Source of the DNA: an uncultured Collinsella sp.
GTDB lineage: Bacteria > Actinomycetota > Coriobacteriia > Coriobacteriales > Coriobacteriaceae
Assembly: GCA_900549345.1 (NCBI GenBank)
Contig: UROC01000024.1
Coordinates: 1-22,134 of the forward strand
DNA: 22,134 nt
Direction of reading: 5' to 3'
Shown: positions 14,903-22,047 of the stretch, piece by piece
Layout of the letters: each line of letters opens with the position of its first letter
How positions within the stretch are numbered: the first letter of the stretch is position 1
Notes under the pieces: model-generated
Told to the model about the DNA's origin: nothing
What the model saw: the letters and a program-made list of their open reading frames with translations, nothing else
Database searches by the model: none
Made by a program: the position numbers and the translations under genes

Positions 14903-15904
14903 ATGGTATACGGATACAATGACGGCGACCAACGGCCACAAAGCGTGCGCCTTGCCGGCCGCACCACGCCAACGCCCAGAAGCACCTCCGACAACGGCAA
15001 CCAGCAGCGCCCCCAAGAGCAGCCCGGGGCTTCTTCTCGGCAACAAAGCCGTACCGTGCAGCAGTCAGACCGCGTGAGTACGAGCACACGCCAACGCCAG
15101 ACCGACATATCGCAGCCGCGCCGCTACGATCGCCGTAAGACCGACTACTACGTTAAACGCTCCTTTTCGCGACCTCAACGCGATCGCGGCAATTCCGCCC
15201 CTCACCCCGCGTCGCATACCACAAGCCACGTGCTTCCGGCCCGCCGCCTACGCCTTGCGCTTTGCTCCATTGCCGCCTGCCTCGTCTTTGTGTTTTTGGG
15301 ATCCTGTATCTCCCACGGATCAGCCGGTCTTGAGCCCACTGCCGAGGACAAGCTGCTTAAAGCTCCCGTCGCGCCCGGTTACTCCTTTGCGTTCTCGACC
15401 CCACGCTCGCAATGGCAGGCCGGTACCATGCCCCACATCTACCAAATTGACCCCGCATGGTCGGAGCTGTCCTATGCCGGTGGCACTATCCGCGAAAACG
15501 CTTGCGGTCCCACTTGCCTCGCCATGGTCTATATCTTTAAGACCGGCCACACCGATAAGACGCCGGTCGATATATGCGCGCTGGCCGAAGCCGGCAACTA
15601 CGCCCCCACTGGTGCCACCGAGTGGTCGTTTATGACAGGCGGTGCGTGGCAGCTGGGACTCAACGGAACACAGCTCTATAACGATCGTGAATCGATTACC
15701 CAAGCACTTCGCTCGGGTGCGCCCGTTATCGCCGCAGTGCACCCCGGTACGTTTACCAACGTAGGCCACTACATCGTGCTCTACGGCATCGACGATGCCA
15801 ATCAGATTGGCGTCTACGACCCCAACTCGGCCAGCCGCAGCGCCCGTCGCTGGGGCGTCGTAGAAGTCCTCAACGAAGTCGAAGCCATGTGGGCCTACTA
15901 CTAG
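14903..15904 (+). CDS. Membrane-anchored C39-like (papain-fold) peptidase
   Basis: Protein of 333 residues, the only plus-strand gene. Residues 1-115 are disordered-looking and rich in Q, R, S, T and P; a hydrophobic helix (about 117-134) follows, then an exported C39-like domain (about 165-333) of the peptidase C39_2 type with candidate catalytic C201 (NACGPTC), H289 (NVGHYIVLYG) and D306 (VYDPNS). FLGSC at the end of the helix resembles a lipobox, with C135 as the lipidation residue, but the 115-residue N-region is far longer than in any normal lipoprotein signal, so a type II membrane anchor is equally likely. I prefer ATG at 14903 (AAGGTG 6 bases upstream) over a GTG at 14894. Likely role: cell-surface proteolysis or peptide processing; target unknown. 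A repeat array begins right at its stop codon. Confidence 0.8.
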   Translation: MVYGYNDGDQRPQSVRLAGRTTPTPRSTSDNGNQQRPQEQPGASSRQQSRTVQQSDRVSTSTRQRQTDISQPRRYDRRKTDYYVKRSFSRPQRDRGNSAPHPASHTTSHVLPARRLRLALCSIAACLVFVFLGSCISHGSAGLEPTAEDKLLKAPVAPGYSFAFSTPRSQWQAGTMPHIYQIDPAWSELSYAGGTIRENACGPTCLAMVYIFKTGHTDKTPVDICALAEAGNYAPTGATEWSFMTGGAWQLGLNGTQLYNDRESITQALRSGAPVIAAVHPGTFTNVGHYIVLYGIDDANQIGVYDPNSASRSARRWGVVEVLNEVEAMWAYY

Positions 15905-15910
15905 TCATTG

Positions 15911-16010
15911 GGCACTCATTGGGGACAGACTTAAATGAGTGGGCGTTGGGGACAGTCTTACGCACTCATTGGGGACAGACTTAAATGAGTGGTCGTTGGG
16001 GACAGTCTTA
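15911..16010. repeat. Two tandem 50-bp direct repeats
   Basis: 15911-15960 and 15961-16010 are identical except at two positions. Each unit contains CACTCATT / AATGAGTG inverted arms and two copies of GGGGACAG (GGGGACAGACTTAAATGAGT and GGGGACAGTCTTA). A third, diverged copy lies at 22048-22100. There is no spacer between units, so it is not a CRISPR. Confidence 0.95.
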
Positions 16011-16069
16011 CGGACGCCGGCCGAGAGCAGACAAAAAGGGCCATCCCGAACTGCTTGGAACTGCCGGCA

Positions 16070-16117
16070 CGGAAAGCGCATCCTGCTTTGGGGCCCAATA
16101 GCGGGATGCGCTTTCCG
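16070..16117. repeat. Inverted repeat with 14-bp perfect arms
   Basis: CGGAAAGCGCATCC at 16070-16083 pairs perfectly with GGATGCGCTTTCCG at 16104-16117 across a 20-base centre. The arm motif recurs singly at 16163-16180, 16225-16242 and near 22029, so this is a REP-like palindrome family. Confidence 0.92.
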
Positions 16118-16162
16118 TTAGCGGCCCGTTTGGGAAACTAGGGACCGCTTTTCGACAAAAAT

Positions 16163-16242
16163 CTGGGATGCATTTTCCGATTGAGGGCCTCAAGGGAAAC
16201 CGCACCCCATGTTGGACGCTCATTCTGGGATGTGCTTTCCGC
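16163..16242. repeat. Two solo copies of the GGGATGCGCTTTCC motif
   Basis: CTGGGATGCATTTTCCGA at 16163-16180 and CTGGGATGTGCTTTCCGC at 16225-16242 are degenerate direct copies of the right arm of the inverted repeat at 16070-16117, spaced 62 bases apart. Confidence 0.75.
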
Positions 16243-16263
16243 AGTTGATCGATGCGGCCTTTT

Positions 16264-16311
16264 AGGACTGTCCCAAGCTGCCGGCAGGAAAGGAACGTCC
16301 CCAAGTGCCGG
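16264..16311. repeat. Inverted copies of the GGGGACAGTC / GGGGACGTTC motifs
   Basis: AGGACTGTCCCAAG and GGAACGTCCCCAAG are reverse complements of motifs found in the tandem repeat (15951) and in the right-end repeat (22089). Each is followed by a TGCCGG sequence. They could be the opposite end of an element that starts at 15905. Confidence 0.6.
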
Positions 16312-16356
16312 GTTTCCGCAGTCTGCAATGCTCCTCATGAACAGCCGCCTCAATAG

Positions 16357-16389
16357 CAAAAGCCCCGCGGCCGAAGCGGACCGCGGGGG
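16357..16389 (-). terminator. Intrinsic terminator of the beta-glucoside operon
   Basis: Minus strand CCCCGCGG pairs perfectly with CCGCGGGG around a 10-nt loop, followed by CTTTTGC. It begins 17 bases after the phospho-glucosidase stop. Confidence 0.85.
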
Positions 16390-16406
16390 CAACAGACCTG
16401 CAAGAG

Positions 16407-17861
16407 TTAACTCAAGTCCTCGCCATTTGATGCAATGACCTTTTGGTACCAGCAGAAGCTGTCCTTTCGGTAGCGATCGAACGTGCCTTTGCCCGTATCA
16501 TCGGCATCGACATAAACAAAGCCATAGCGCTTCTTCATCTGCCCCGTCGAGGCCGACACCAAATCGATACAGCCCCACGGCGTGTATCCCATCAGGTCAA
16601 CACCGTCCTCGACAATTGCATCGCGCAGCGCAAGAATATGCCTGCGCAGGTAATCAATATGATACGCATCGTGGACTTTGCCGTCTTCCAGCGCATCGAG
16701 TCCGCCCACACCGTTCTCAGCGATAAAGAGCGGAAGATGGTAACGATCGTGGTAGCCGGCAAGCGTCACGCGCAAACCCAGCGCATCGATCTGCCATTTC
16801 CAGGCAGTCTCTTTATCCTTGAGGTACGGATTGCGCAGCGTCGGGAACACGTTGCCCTCCGCCTTCTCAGCGATCACCTGGTCATCGGCGCACACCAAGC
16901 GCGAGCAATAGTACGAGAACGAGATGAAGTCGACGGTATGCTCGGCCAGATACTCCGTATCGCCCGGCTCAAAGGGCACGTGGACACCCTCTTTCTCGAG
17001 CGCACGCAGCTTCCAAGTAGGATAGGCGCCCGCAGCCATCACGTCAGTGTAGAAGTAGCGGCCGCGGTCCTCCTCATACGCAAGCCATACGTCCTCGGGC
17101 GCACAACGGTACGGATAGGTCGCACCGGCAGCGATCATGCAACCCACCTTGTTTGCGGGATCGATCTTGTGCAGGATCTCGACAGCGCGAGCGCTCGCCA
17201 TAAACATATGGTGCGAGAACGCCGCGGTCACGGCTGCACGGTCACGCTCATCCTCGAGCGTGACGCCCGCGTTGAGATAGGACAGCGCCACGCTGTTGAT
17301 CTCGTTGAAGGTGAGCCAATAACGCACGAGGCCCTGGTACGCACGTCCGACGGTCTCGACGTAGTGCGCATACCGCTCGATCATCTCTCGGCTTTGCCAT
17401 CCACCATAACGCTCGACCAGAGCCAACGGATAGTCGTAGTGCGACAGCGTCACGAGCGGCTCGATTCCGTGCTCGCGCAGCGCCTCGAATACCTGACGGT
17501 AAAACTCCAAGCCCTCACCGTTGGGCTCGGCCTCCATCCCTGTGGGAAAAATACGGCTCCAACAAATTGAAAGACGCAGGCACTTAAAGCCCATCTCGGC
17601 AAAGAGCTCGACGTCCTCGCGCCAATGATGGAAGAAGTCGTTGCCCCAACGGCATGGATACAGCCTGTCCGGATCATCCACGGGCTTTTGCCTGCCAAAC
17701 ATCACATCCCAGCGGTCGGGACCCTGTGGAATCAGGTCGGAGTGCGACATACCGCGGCCGCCCTCGTTCCAACCCCCTTCGGCCTGGTTGGCAGCGAGCG
17801 CGCCGCCCCACAAAAAGCCCTCGGGCATACCGGCAGCAGACGTTCTGTCAAAGTAACCCAT
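16407..17861 (-). CDS. GH1 6-phospho-beta-glucosidase
   Basis: Cytoplasmic glycoside hydrolase family 1 enzyme of 484 residues, normal length, cleaving 6-phospho-beta-glucosides delivered by the PTS. Acid/base E187 in TFNEIN, nucleophile E382 in FIAENGVG, substrate-site H141 in LSHYDYP and W429 in YTPWGCID. The phosphate-binding triad S438, K444 and Y446 (STGQMKKRYGF) separates it from plain beta-glucosidases. The ATG at 17861 is one base after the EIIC stop (TAG C ATG), so translation is coupled; AAGGA lies 11 bases before it. A second in-frame ATG at 17873 would overlap the EIIC gene and sits directly on AAGG, so it is less likely. Last gene of the operon, followed by a terminator. Its substrate is probably cellobiose- or arbutin/salicin-6-phosphate. 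Confidence 0.95.
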   Translation of the reverse strand: MGYFDRTSAAGMPEGFLWGGALAANQAEGGWNEGGRGMSHSDLIPQGPDRWDVMFGRQKPVDDPDRLYPCRWGNDFFHHWREDVELFAEMGFKCLRLSICWSRIFPTGMEAEPNGEGLEFYRQVFEALREHGIEPLVTLSHYDYPLALVERYGGWQSREMIERYAHYVETVGRAYQGLVRYWLTFNEINSVALSYLNAGVTLEDERDRAAVTAAFSHHMFMASARAVEILHKIDPANKVGCMIAAGATYPYRCAPEDVWLAYEEDRGRYFYTDVMAAGAYPTWKLRALEKEGVHVPFEPGDTEYLAEHTVDFISFSYYCSRLVCADDQVIAEKAEGNVFPTLRNPYLKDKETAWKWQIDALGLRVTLAGYHDRYHLPLFIAENGVGGLDALEDGKVHDAYHIDYLRRHILALRDAIVEDGVDLMGYTPWGCIDLVSASTGQMKKRYGFVYVDADDTGKGTFDRYRKDSFCWYQKVIASNGEDLS

Positions 17862-17862
17862 G

Positions 17863-19194
17863 CTACTCAGCATCCTTGGCAGAAGCTGCCGCGGCGTTCT
17901 CCTGCTCCTGTGCCAGGAGCAGGTTGTCGTACACCTTAAAGAACGGGTACCAGACCACAGCCATGACCACGATCAAAACGATCGTAAATACCCAGATGCG
18001 CGGGTCGAGGCACTGGATAAAGCCCTGAACGAAGATGGGGAACGTGCCGCTCACCAAGATGTAGAAGTTAGAGACAAGACCCAGTGAGATTGCACCCCAA
18101 TACAGCAGGGCCGAAATCATACCGCCCAGCACGAACGGAACCATGAGGATCGGGTTGAAGATGATGGGTGCGCCAAAGATCGCGGGCTCGGAGATACGGA
18201 AGAAGCTCGGCACGATCGATGCCTTGCCAAATGCCTTGAGCTGCTGCGACTTTGCCCTAAACGCGCAGAGCGCCACAAAAGAGAACGTATTGCCCGTGCC
18301 GCCGATGAGGTTGATGACCATCGACATGAATACCGGGTGGAACTCAAGCGGCTGCCCAGCAGCGTAGAGCGAGGCGTTGGCAGCAAAGGCGGCAAGCGTG
18401 ACCGGGGCGGTGATGGGCATCACGATCATGTTGCCGTGGACGCCAAAGCACCAAAACAGCAGCGTCATGAAGCAGATAAGCAGTGCGCCGGGCACAGAGT
18501 CAACTGCGACGGAAAGCGGGGCAGCGAGCAGCTTCTCGATAACCGAGGGGATGGACAGCGTGGGATCGATCATCTGGATCAGCAGGTTGCCACCAAAGAA
18601 GATGAGGATGTTGGCGAGCATAGGCACGATGGCGCCAAAGGTTTCGGACAAAAACGGCGGCACGCCATCGGGCATCTTGATGGTGATGCCCTTGGTCTGG
18701 CAGAAGCGCGTGACCTCGACGGAGACCAGGGCAACGATGATGGCGGTAAACAGGCCCTGCGCACCCAGATAGGTGCAGGGGACCGCCTGGAGCTGGTAGT
18801 AGGACGACGGCGCCGCGGCGATCAGGAACATCACCAGCGAGGTCATACCGGCGTTAAGCTTGGGCATCTTGTAGGTGCCCGCCAGGTTATAGGCGATTGC
18901 GAACGTCACGATCACCGACAGTATGCCCATCGTCATGTTGAACGGGATGAGCAGCGTGAGCTTATTGGCCGTGGCAAAATCGAGCCAAGGGCCAAAGACG
19001 GACCAGAACCCGCCCCGCGCCACCAGGTCGGCCGTGACCGGCGGGTTGGCGATGATCATAAAGACGGCAGAGACCAAGATGAAGCTGATCGCGCTCATAA
19101 AGCCCTTTTGCATGGAGGCAAAGTGGCGCTCGGCGCCGCAGAAATTGGCAATAGGGGTCAGTTTTTCCTGAAGCAGGGTCATGAACTTTTCCAT
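17863..19194 (-). CDS. PTS EIIC component, lactose/cellobiose family
   Basis: Membrane translocator of 443 residues with about 10 hydrophobic segments, family EIIC of the lactose/N,N'-diacetylchitobiose/cellobiose class. Family marks: LIPFNMTMGILSV near residue 85, WCFGVHG with H253, the loop signature IGGTGNTFS (297-305) and RISEPAIFGAPI (333-344) with E336, corresponding to the NEPxxFGxPI motif although the usual Asn is Ser. It transports and passes phosphate from EIIB to the sugar. AGGAGG lies 5 bases before the ATG and overlaps the region just after the EIIB stop, giving a tight EIIB-EIIC junction. The C-terminal tail is Ala/Glu-rich and cytoplasmic. Confidence 0.95.
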   Translation of the reverse strand: MEKFMTLLQEKLTPIANFCGAERHFASMQKGFMSAISFILVSAVFMIIANPPVTADLVARGGFWSVFGPWLDFATANKLTLLIPFNMTMGILSVIVTFAIAYNLAGTYKMPKLNAGMTSLVMFLIAAAPSSYYQLQAVPCTYLGAQGLFTAIIVALVSVEVTRFCQTKGITIKMPDGVPPFLSETFGAIVPMLANILIFFGGNLLIQMIDPTLSIPSVIEKLLAAPLSVAVDSVPGALLICFMTLLFWCFGVHGNMIVMPITAPVTLAAFAANASLYAAGQPLEFHPVFMSMVINLIGGTGNTFSFVALCAFRAKSQQLKAFGKASIVPSFFRISEPAIFGAPIIFNPILMVPFVLGGMISALLYWGAISLGLVSNFYILVSGTFPIFVQGFIQCLDPRIWVFTIVLIVVMAVVWYPFFKVYDNLLLAQEQENAAAASAKDAE

Positions 19195-19203
19195 AGTCGC
19201 CTC

Positions 19204-19497
19204 CTAGCCCAACAGCGACTGGGCGAGTGCCAGCACGTTGGCGGCGTTGCCCATGCCGTAGTCCTGTGCGGGGATGACCGCGGTCGGCTTACCGCTCCCC
19301 TGCTTGACGGTGTTGAGCTGGTAGGACACCTGCGGCCCCAAGAGCAGCACGTCATAATCGGCGCAGGTCTCCTGATACTCGCCGATACCCACCGCATCGA
19401 TATCGAGCTCGATGCCGTTTTGCTCCGCGTATTTCTCGAGTTTCTTCATCAGAATGCTTGTAGACAGGCCAGCTGCGCAAACAAGAAGGATCTTCAT
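19204..19497 (-). CDS. PTS EIIB component, lactose/cellobiose family
   Basis: Small cytoplasmic phosphocarrier of 97 residues. The phosphorylated cysteine is C7 in MKILLVCAAGLSTS, the classical EIIB-cellobiose start, and the LLLGPQVSYQ segment lies at about 50-59. It receives phosphate from EIIA H78 and gives it to sugar bound on EIIC. I chose the ATG at 19497 for the family N-terminus; GAAGGG lies 8 bases upstream. The frame is open 25 codons further but those overlap the EIIA gene end without sense. Gap to EIIA is 46 bases and to EIIC only 9. Confidence 0.95.
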   Translation of the reverse strand: MKILLVCAAGLSTSILMKKLEKYAEQNGIELDIDAVGIGEYQETCADYDVLLLGPQVSYQLNTVKQGSGKPTAVIPAQDYGMGNAANVLALAQSLLG

Positions 19498-19543
19498 AAG
19501 GGATTCCCTTCGCATTGATTGGTTGGATAGTCGCCGCACGCCG

Positions 19544-19870
19544 TTAGGCGTTCTTGGCTGCAGTGCGCTCATACAGGCAGATCAGCTCCTGCACGAGCTC
19601 CTGAGCAAGCATGGAGCACATGAGGTGGTCCTGAGCATGGACCAGCAACACATCCACCGACAGATGCTCGCCCGCCGCCTCGGTCGAAAGCAGCTGCGTT
19701 TGGATGTGGTGAGCTTTGATTCCCGCATCCTTTGACTGCTTCATGAGTTTGGCGGCAGCGTCAAAATCCCCCGCCTTTGCCTTTTCAAGGGCTTCGAAGG
19801 CAAGGCTGCGCGCCTCTCCCGCTGCAGCGACCAGCTGAAACGAAACCATCTCGGTTCCCTGATCGTCCAT
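19544..19870 (-). CDS. PTS EIIA component, lactose/cellobiose family
   Basis: Cytoplasmic phosphocarrier of 108 residues forming a helical trimer in the family. The phospho-accepting histidine is H78 in LLVHAQDHLM, at the same number as in well-studied EIIA-lactose, with H82 next to it; D81 would be the metal ligand at the trimer axis. It takes phosphate from HPr and passes it to the EIIB encoded just downstream. GAGGAG lies 7 bases before the ATG. It is the first structural gene of the A-B-C-GH1 operon and lies 115 bases after the PRD regulator gene. Confidence 0.95.
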   Translation of the reverse strand: MDDQGTEMVSFQLVAAAGEARSLAFEALEKAKAGDFDAAAKLMKQSKDAGIKAHHIQTQLLSTEAAGEHLSVDVLLVHAQDHLMCSMLAQELVQELICLYERTAAKNA

Positions 19871-19934
19871 AACGGTCTCCTCTCCCGTGATGTTTGGTTT
19901 GTACTTGAATATTCGAAACGCCTATCTCCCACCC

Positions 19935-19955
19935 GCAATCCTCGAGGTTTATTGC
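19935..19955 (-). promoter_or_regulatory. Candidate operator upstream of the PTS operon
   Basis: A dyad centred on the perfect 8-bp palindrome CCTCGAGG, with outer arms GCAAT and ATTGC (unequal spacing), lies about 65-85 bases before the EIIA ATG. A weak -35-like TTGCGG overlaps its downstream edge. Position and symmetry fit an activator site for the adjacent PRD regulator, but no consensus was matched. Confidence 0.4.
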
Positions 19956-19985
19956 AGGCAGGCAGGGTTTTCGACAAAAGAAGCC

Positions 19986-21881
19986 TTAAGCCGTATGCGC
20001 TTGCACAAGCGCCATCAGCTCATGCCAGGACCGGCGCTCGCGTAAGCGCTCGACCCCCTGGCGGTCCATAAAGATCTCAGCGAGCAGCGAGCTCAAGATC
20101 CGCGCCTCATCGCCGCCCGACCGGGCAAACGACACCATAAAGACGATATCGACCTCATGGCCGTATTCGTCCCAAAGAATGGGATGTTCGAGCAGGCCCA
20201 CGGTAACAAAGGCCTCGGCGCTCAAGGGATGCATCCCATGGGGCATGGCTACCCCATTGCCAAACGAGGTGGCACTCGCGCTCTCGCGCTCGGCGACCTC
20301 TTGGGCAAACTGGGCATCGACACGGCCGCTCTCGACGGCGCGCTCGGAGAGATATCGGAGAACGGCCTGCTTCGACGACGCCTCAACGCGGTTGAAGAAC
20401 AGGGCACGGCTAAAGAAAGAGCTCACGGAGTCCGATTGCGCAGTGTCGTCGCTCAACACCTTGCGGATAGCGTTGACATCGCTCGTCTCCAAGAAGAAAT
20501 CGGCCTCGCGAACGGGCACGGGCAACTTGACGTTGAGCGGCACCGTTGTGAACACGTAGTCGATGTGCGAAAAATCGAGCGTTCCCACGCGGGCGACATC
20601 GCATGTCTCAATCGAATCGATATACATGCCAAACTGCTTGCGGTACTGGTGCTCTAGCATACGGGCGCTTCCCGCTCCCGAGGCGCACACGATCAGGATG
20701 CGTTTGCGACGCGGCTGGTCGGCTTGCTGCTCGAGGGCCAGGGCAAATGCCATGGCGATGTAGCCGAGCTCTTCATCAGAGGGCTGGCTGCCAAAATGAC
20801 GCTCGAGTACCTGCGAGGTGCCAGCTGCCATCGAATAGGCCAACGGAAACCTCGTCTTGATATCGGGCAGCATGGGGTTATCCATATGCATGTGATATTC
20901 AAGGCGATAGCCCAGAGGGCCGATATGCCGAGCAAGGTTCATGCGAAGTTCAAGATCGCCGCTAAAGTCAAACCTAAACTCATCGTTGACCGCACGTACC
21001 ATCTCGGAAGCAATCTCCCACATCTCATCTGAGATAACGGCAGAGCCCTTCTCGGGCACGCCCGTGCCCCTGCCGAGCAAATGGATTGCGATAAAGGCAA
21101 CCTCTTCTCGGGGCATGCTCACGCCCAGGGCATCCTTGATGTTTGCGGCAATCTGGAAAGCCGCGGCGTATTCGCGCGTTCCCTCCAGTTTTTGAACGTC
21201 CGATTCTGCAGCTGGGACATAGCAGCCCTGCTCGATGCGGCCAAGAGCGATGTAAAGATGCATGATGAGATTGCGGGATGCCAGCGAGCTCACCGTGACG
21301 GGCGAGGCCGTCAGGGCATCGTCCACACATGCGGCGATGGCCCGCAGGCGCTCGGCGAGCTTTGCATCGTCGGTGTCGGGCAACACGGGCCTCACCAGCG
21401 AGGCCAGGCACAGGCGCCGTTGCGACTCCCCGCCCGCAACGCGGATTCCGTAGCGTGGGCGCTTTTCGAGCGTTAAGTCAAATTGGGCGAGTTTCTGCTC
21501 TACCAGACGCATGTCATTGGACAGAGTTCGCGCCGAAACGTAGAGTAAATCCGCATACTCCTCAATCGTCACCCACTGGGACCGCATGAGGAGGTCGTTA
21601 AGAAGGAAGGACACACGGCCGTCGCGCGTATCAGGAATGCCCGGATGGGCCAGAGCCGCACCGTCTAGCAAGCGAGCAAGCTCATCTGCACGTGCAACAT
21701 CGATACGATACTGCCCCTTGCTGCCAACGATGCGTGCAACCCCTGCAAGGTTGTCGTTTGCGCGATGGATATAGTTTCTCACGGCGCGCTCGCTTACCTC
21801 GAGACGCTTGGCAAGTACCGCGACAGCGACAGGCTGAGCGTCCTCGATCATATTTACAAGCTGCTTGACGCGAGCATCCAT
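19986..21881 (-). CDS. LicR/CelR-type PRD transcriptional activator with EIIB- and EIIA-like domains
   Basis: Regulator of 631 residues that should control the PTS operon downstream. Domains in order: HTH (about 18-40), second HTH (about 103-124, VTIEEYADLLYVSARTL), PRD1 (about 190-290, H208 and H267), PRD2 (about 295-385, H319 in NLARHIGPLGYRL), EIIB-like domain with C399 (ILIVCASGAGSARML) and EIIA-mannitol-like domain with H548 (GNGVAMPHG). In the family, HPr and EIIB phosphorylate PRD histidines, so activity follows sugar uptake and energy state. Oddity: at the second conserved PRD2 position the usual LHFG is MAFA, so the histidine is Ala378. AAGGAGGAGG lies just before the ATG. No terminator is evident between this gene and EIIA, so partial read-through is possible. 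Confidence 0.93.
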   Translation of the reverse strand: MDARVKQLVNMIEDAQPVAVAVLAKRLEVSERAVRNYIHRANDNLAGVARIVGSKGQYRIDVARADELARLLDGAALAHPGIPDTRDGRVSFLLNDLLMRSQWVTIEEYADLLYVSARTLSNDMRLVEQKLAQFDLTLEKRPRYGIRVAGGESQRRLCLASLVRPVLPDTDDAKLAERLRAIAACVDDALTASPVTVSSLASRNLIMHLYIALGRIEQGCYVPAAESDVQKLEGTREYAAAFQIAANIKDALGVSMPREEVAFIAIHLLGRGTGVPEKGSAVISDEMWEIASEMVRAVNDEFRFDFSGDLELRMNLARHIGPLGYRLEYHMHMDNPMLPDIKTRFPLAYSMAAGTSQVLERHFGSQPSDEELGYIAMAFALALEQQADQPRRKRILIVCASGAGSARMLEHQYRKQFGMYIDSIETCDVARVGTLDFSHIDYVFTTVPLNVKLPVPVREADFFLETSDVNAIRKVLSDDTAQSDSVSSFFSRALFFNRVEASSKQAVLRYLSERAVESGRVDAQFAQEVAERESASATSFGNGVAMPHGMHPLSAEAFVTVGLLEHPILWDEYGHEVDIVFMVSFARSGGDEARILSSLLAEIFMDRQGVERLRERRSWHELMALVQAHTA

Positions 21882-22047
21882 GTCCTCCTCCTTTCCCTGC
21901 GTCTAGTCTAACGCGGTAAAGAATGACACTCCACGTCGCGCTCGTTCCGCCAACTCGGAACAGGTTGCGGGGAGTCCAGCTGAGCTATGGAGAGCCTGGG
22001 GAGAGGGCCCGAAGGCAATGCGTCGGTGTGGGATGCGCCTTCCCAGC
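21882..22047. other. Upstream region of the PRD regulator
   Basis: No credible gene. The regulator promoter should be here; a TAGACT box on the minus strand near 21904-21909 has no good -35. A further copy of the GGGATGCGCTTTCC motif (GTGGGATGCGCCTTCCCA) lies at 22028-22045, linking this spacer to the repeats near 16.1 kb. Confidence 0.4.

Larger units (their letters stand above)
15905..16406. other. Repeat-dense intergenic region
   Basis: Just over 500 bases between convergent genes (peptidase rightward, phospho-glucosidase leftward) with no credible coding frame. It contains the tandem repeat, inverted repeat and motif copies listed separately, plus the terminator of the leftward operon. 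Variants of CTGCCGGCA recur at about 16062, 16278 and 16306. The layout suggests an accumulation of small mobile repeats at a safe intergenic site. Confidence 0.7.

Noticed and set aside
15911..16010. CRISPR-like direct repeats
   Set aside because: Only two units, directly adjacent without unique spacers, and no cas gene in the window.
19977..19988. Terminator after the PRD regulator gene
   Set aside because: AAGCCTTAAGCC looks palindromic at first sight but does not form a real stem and has no U-tract.
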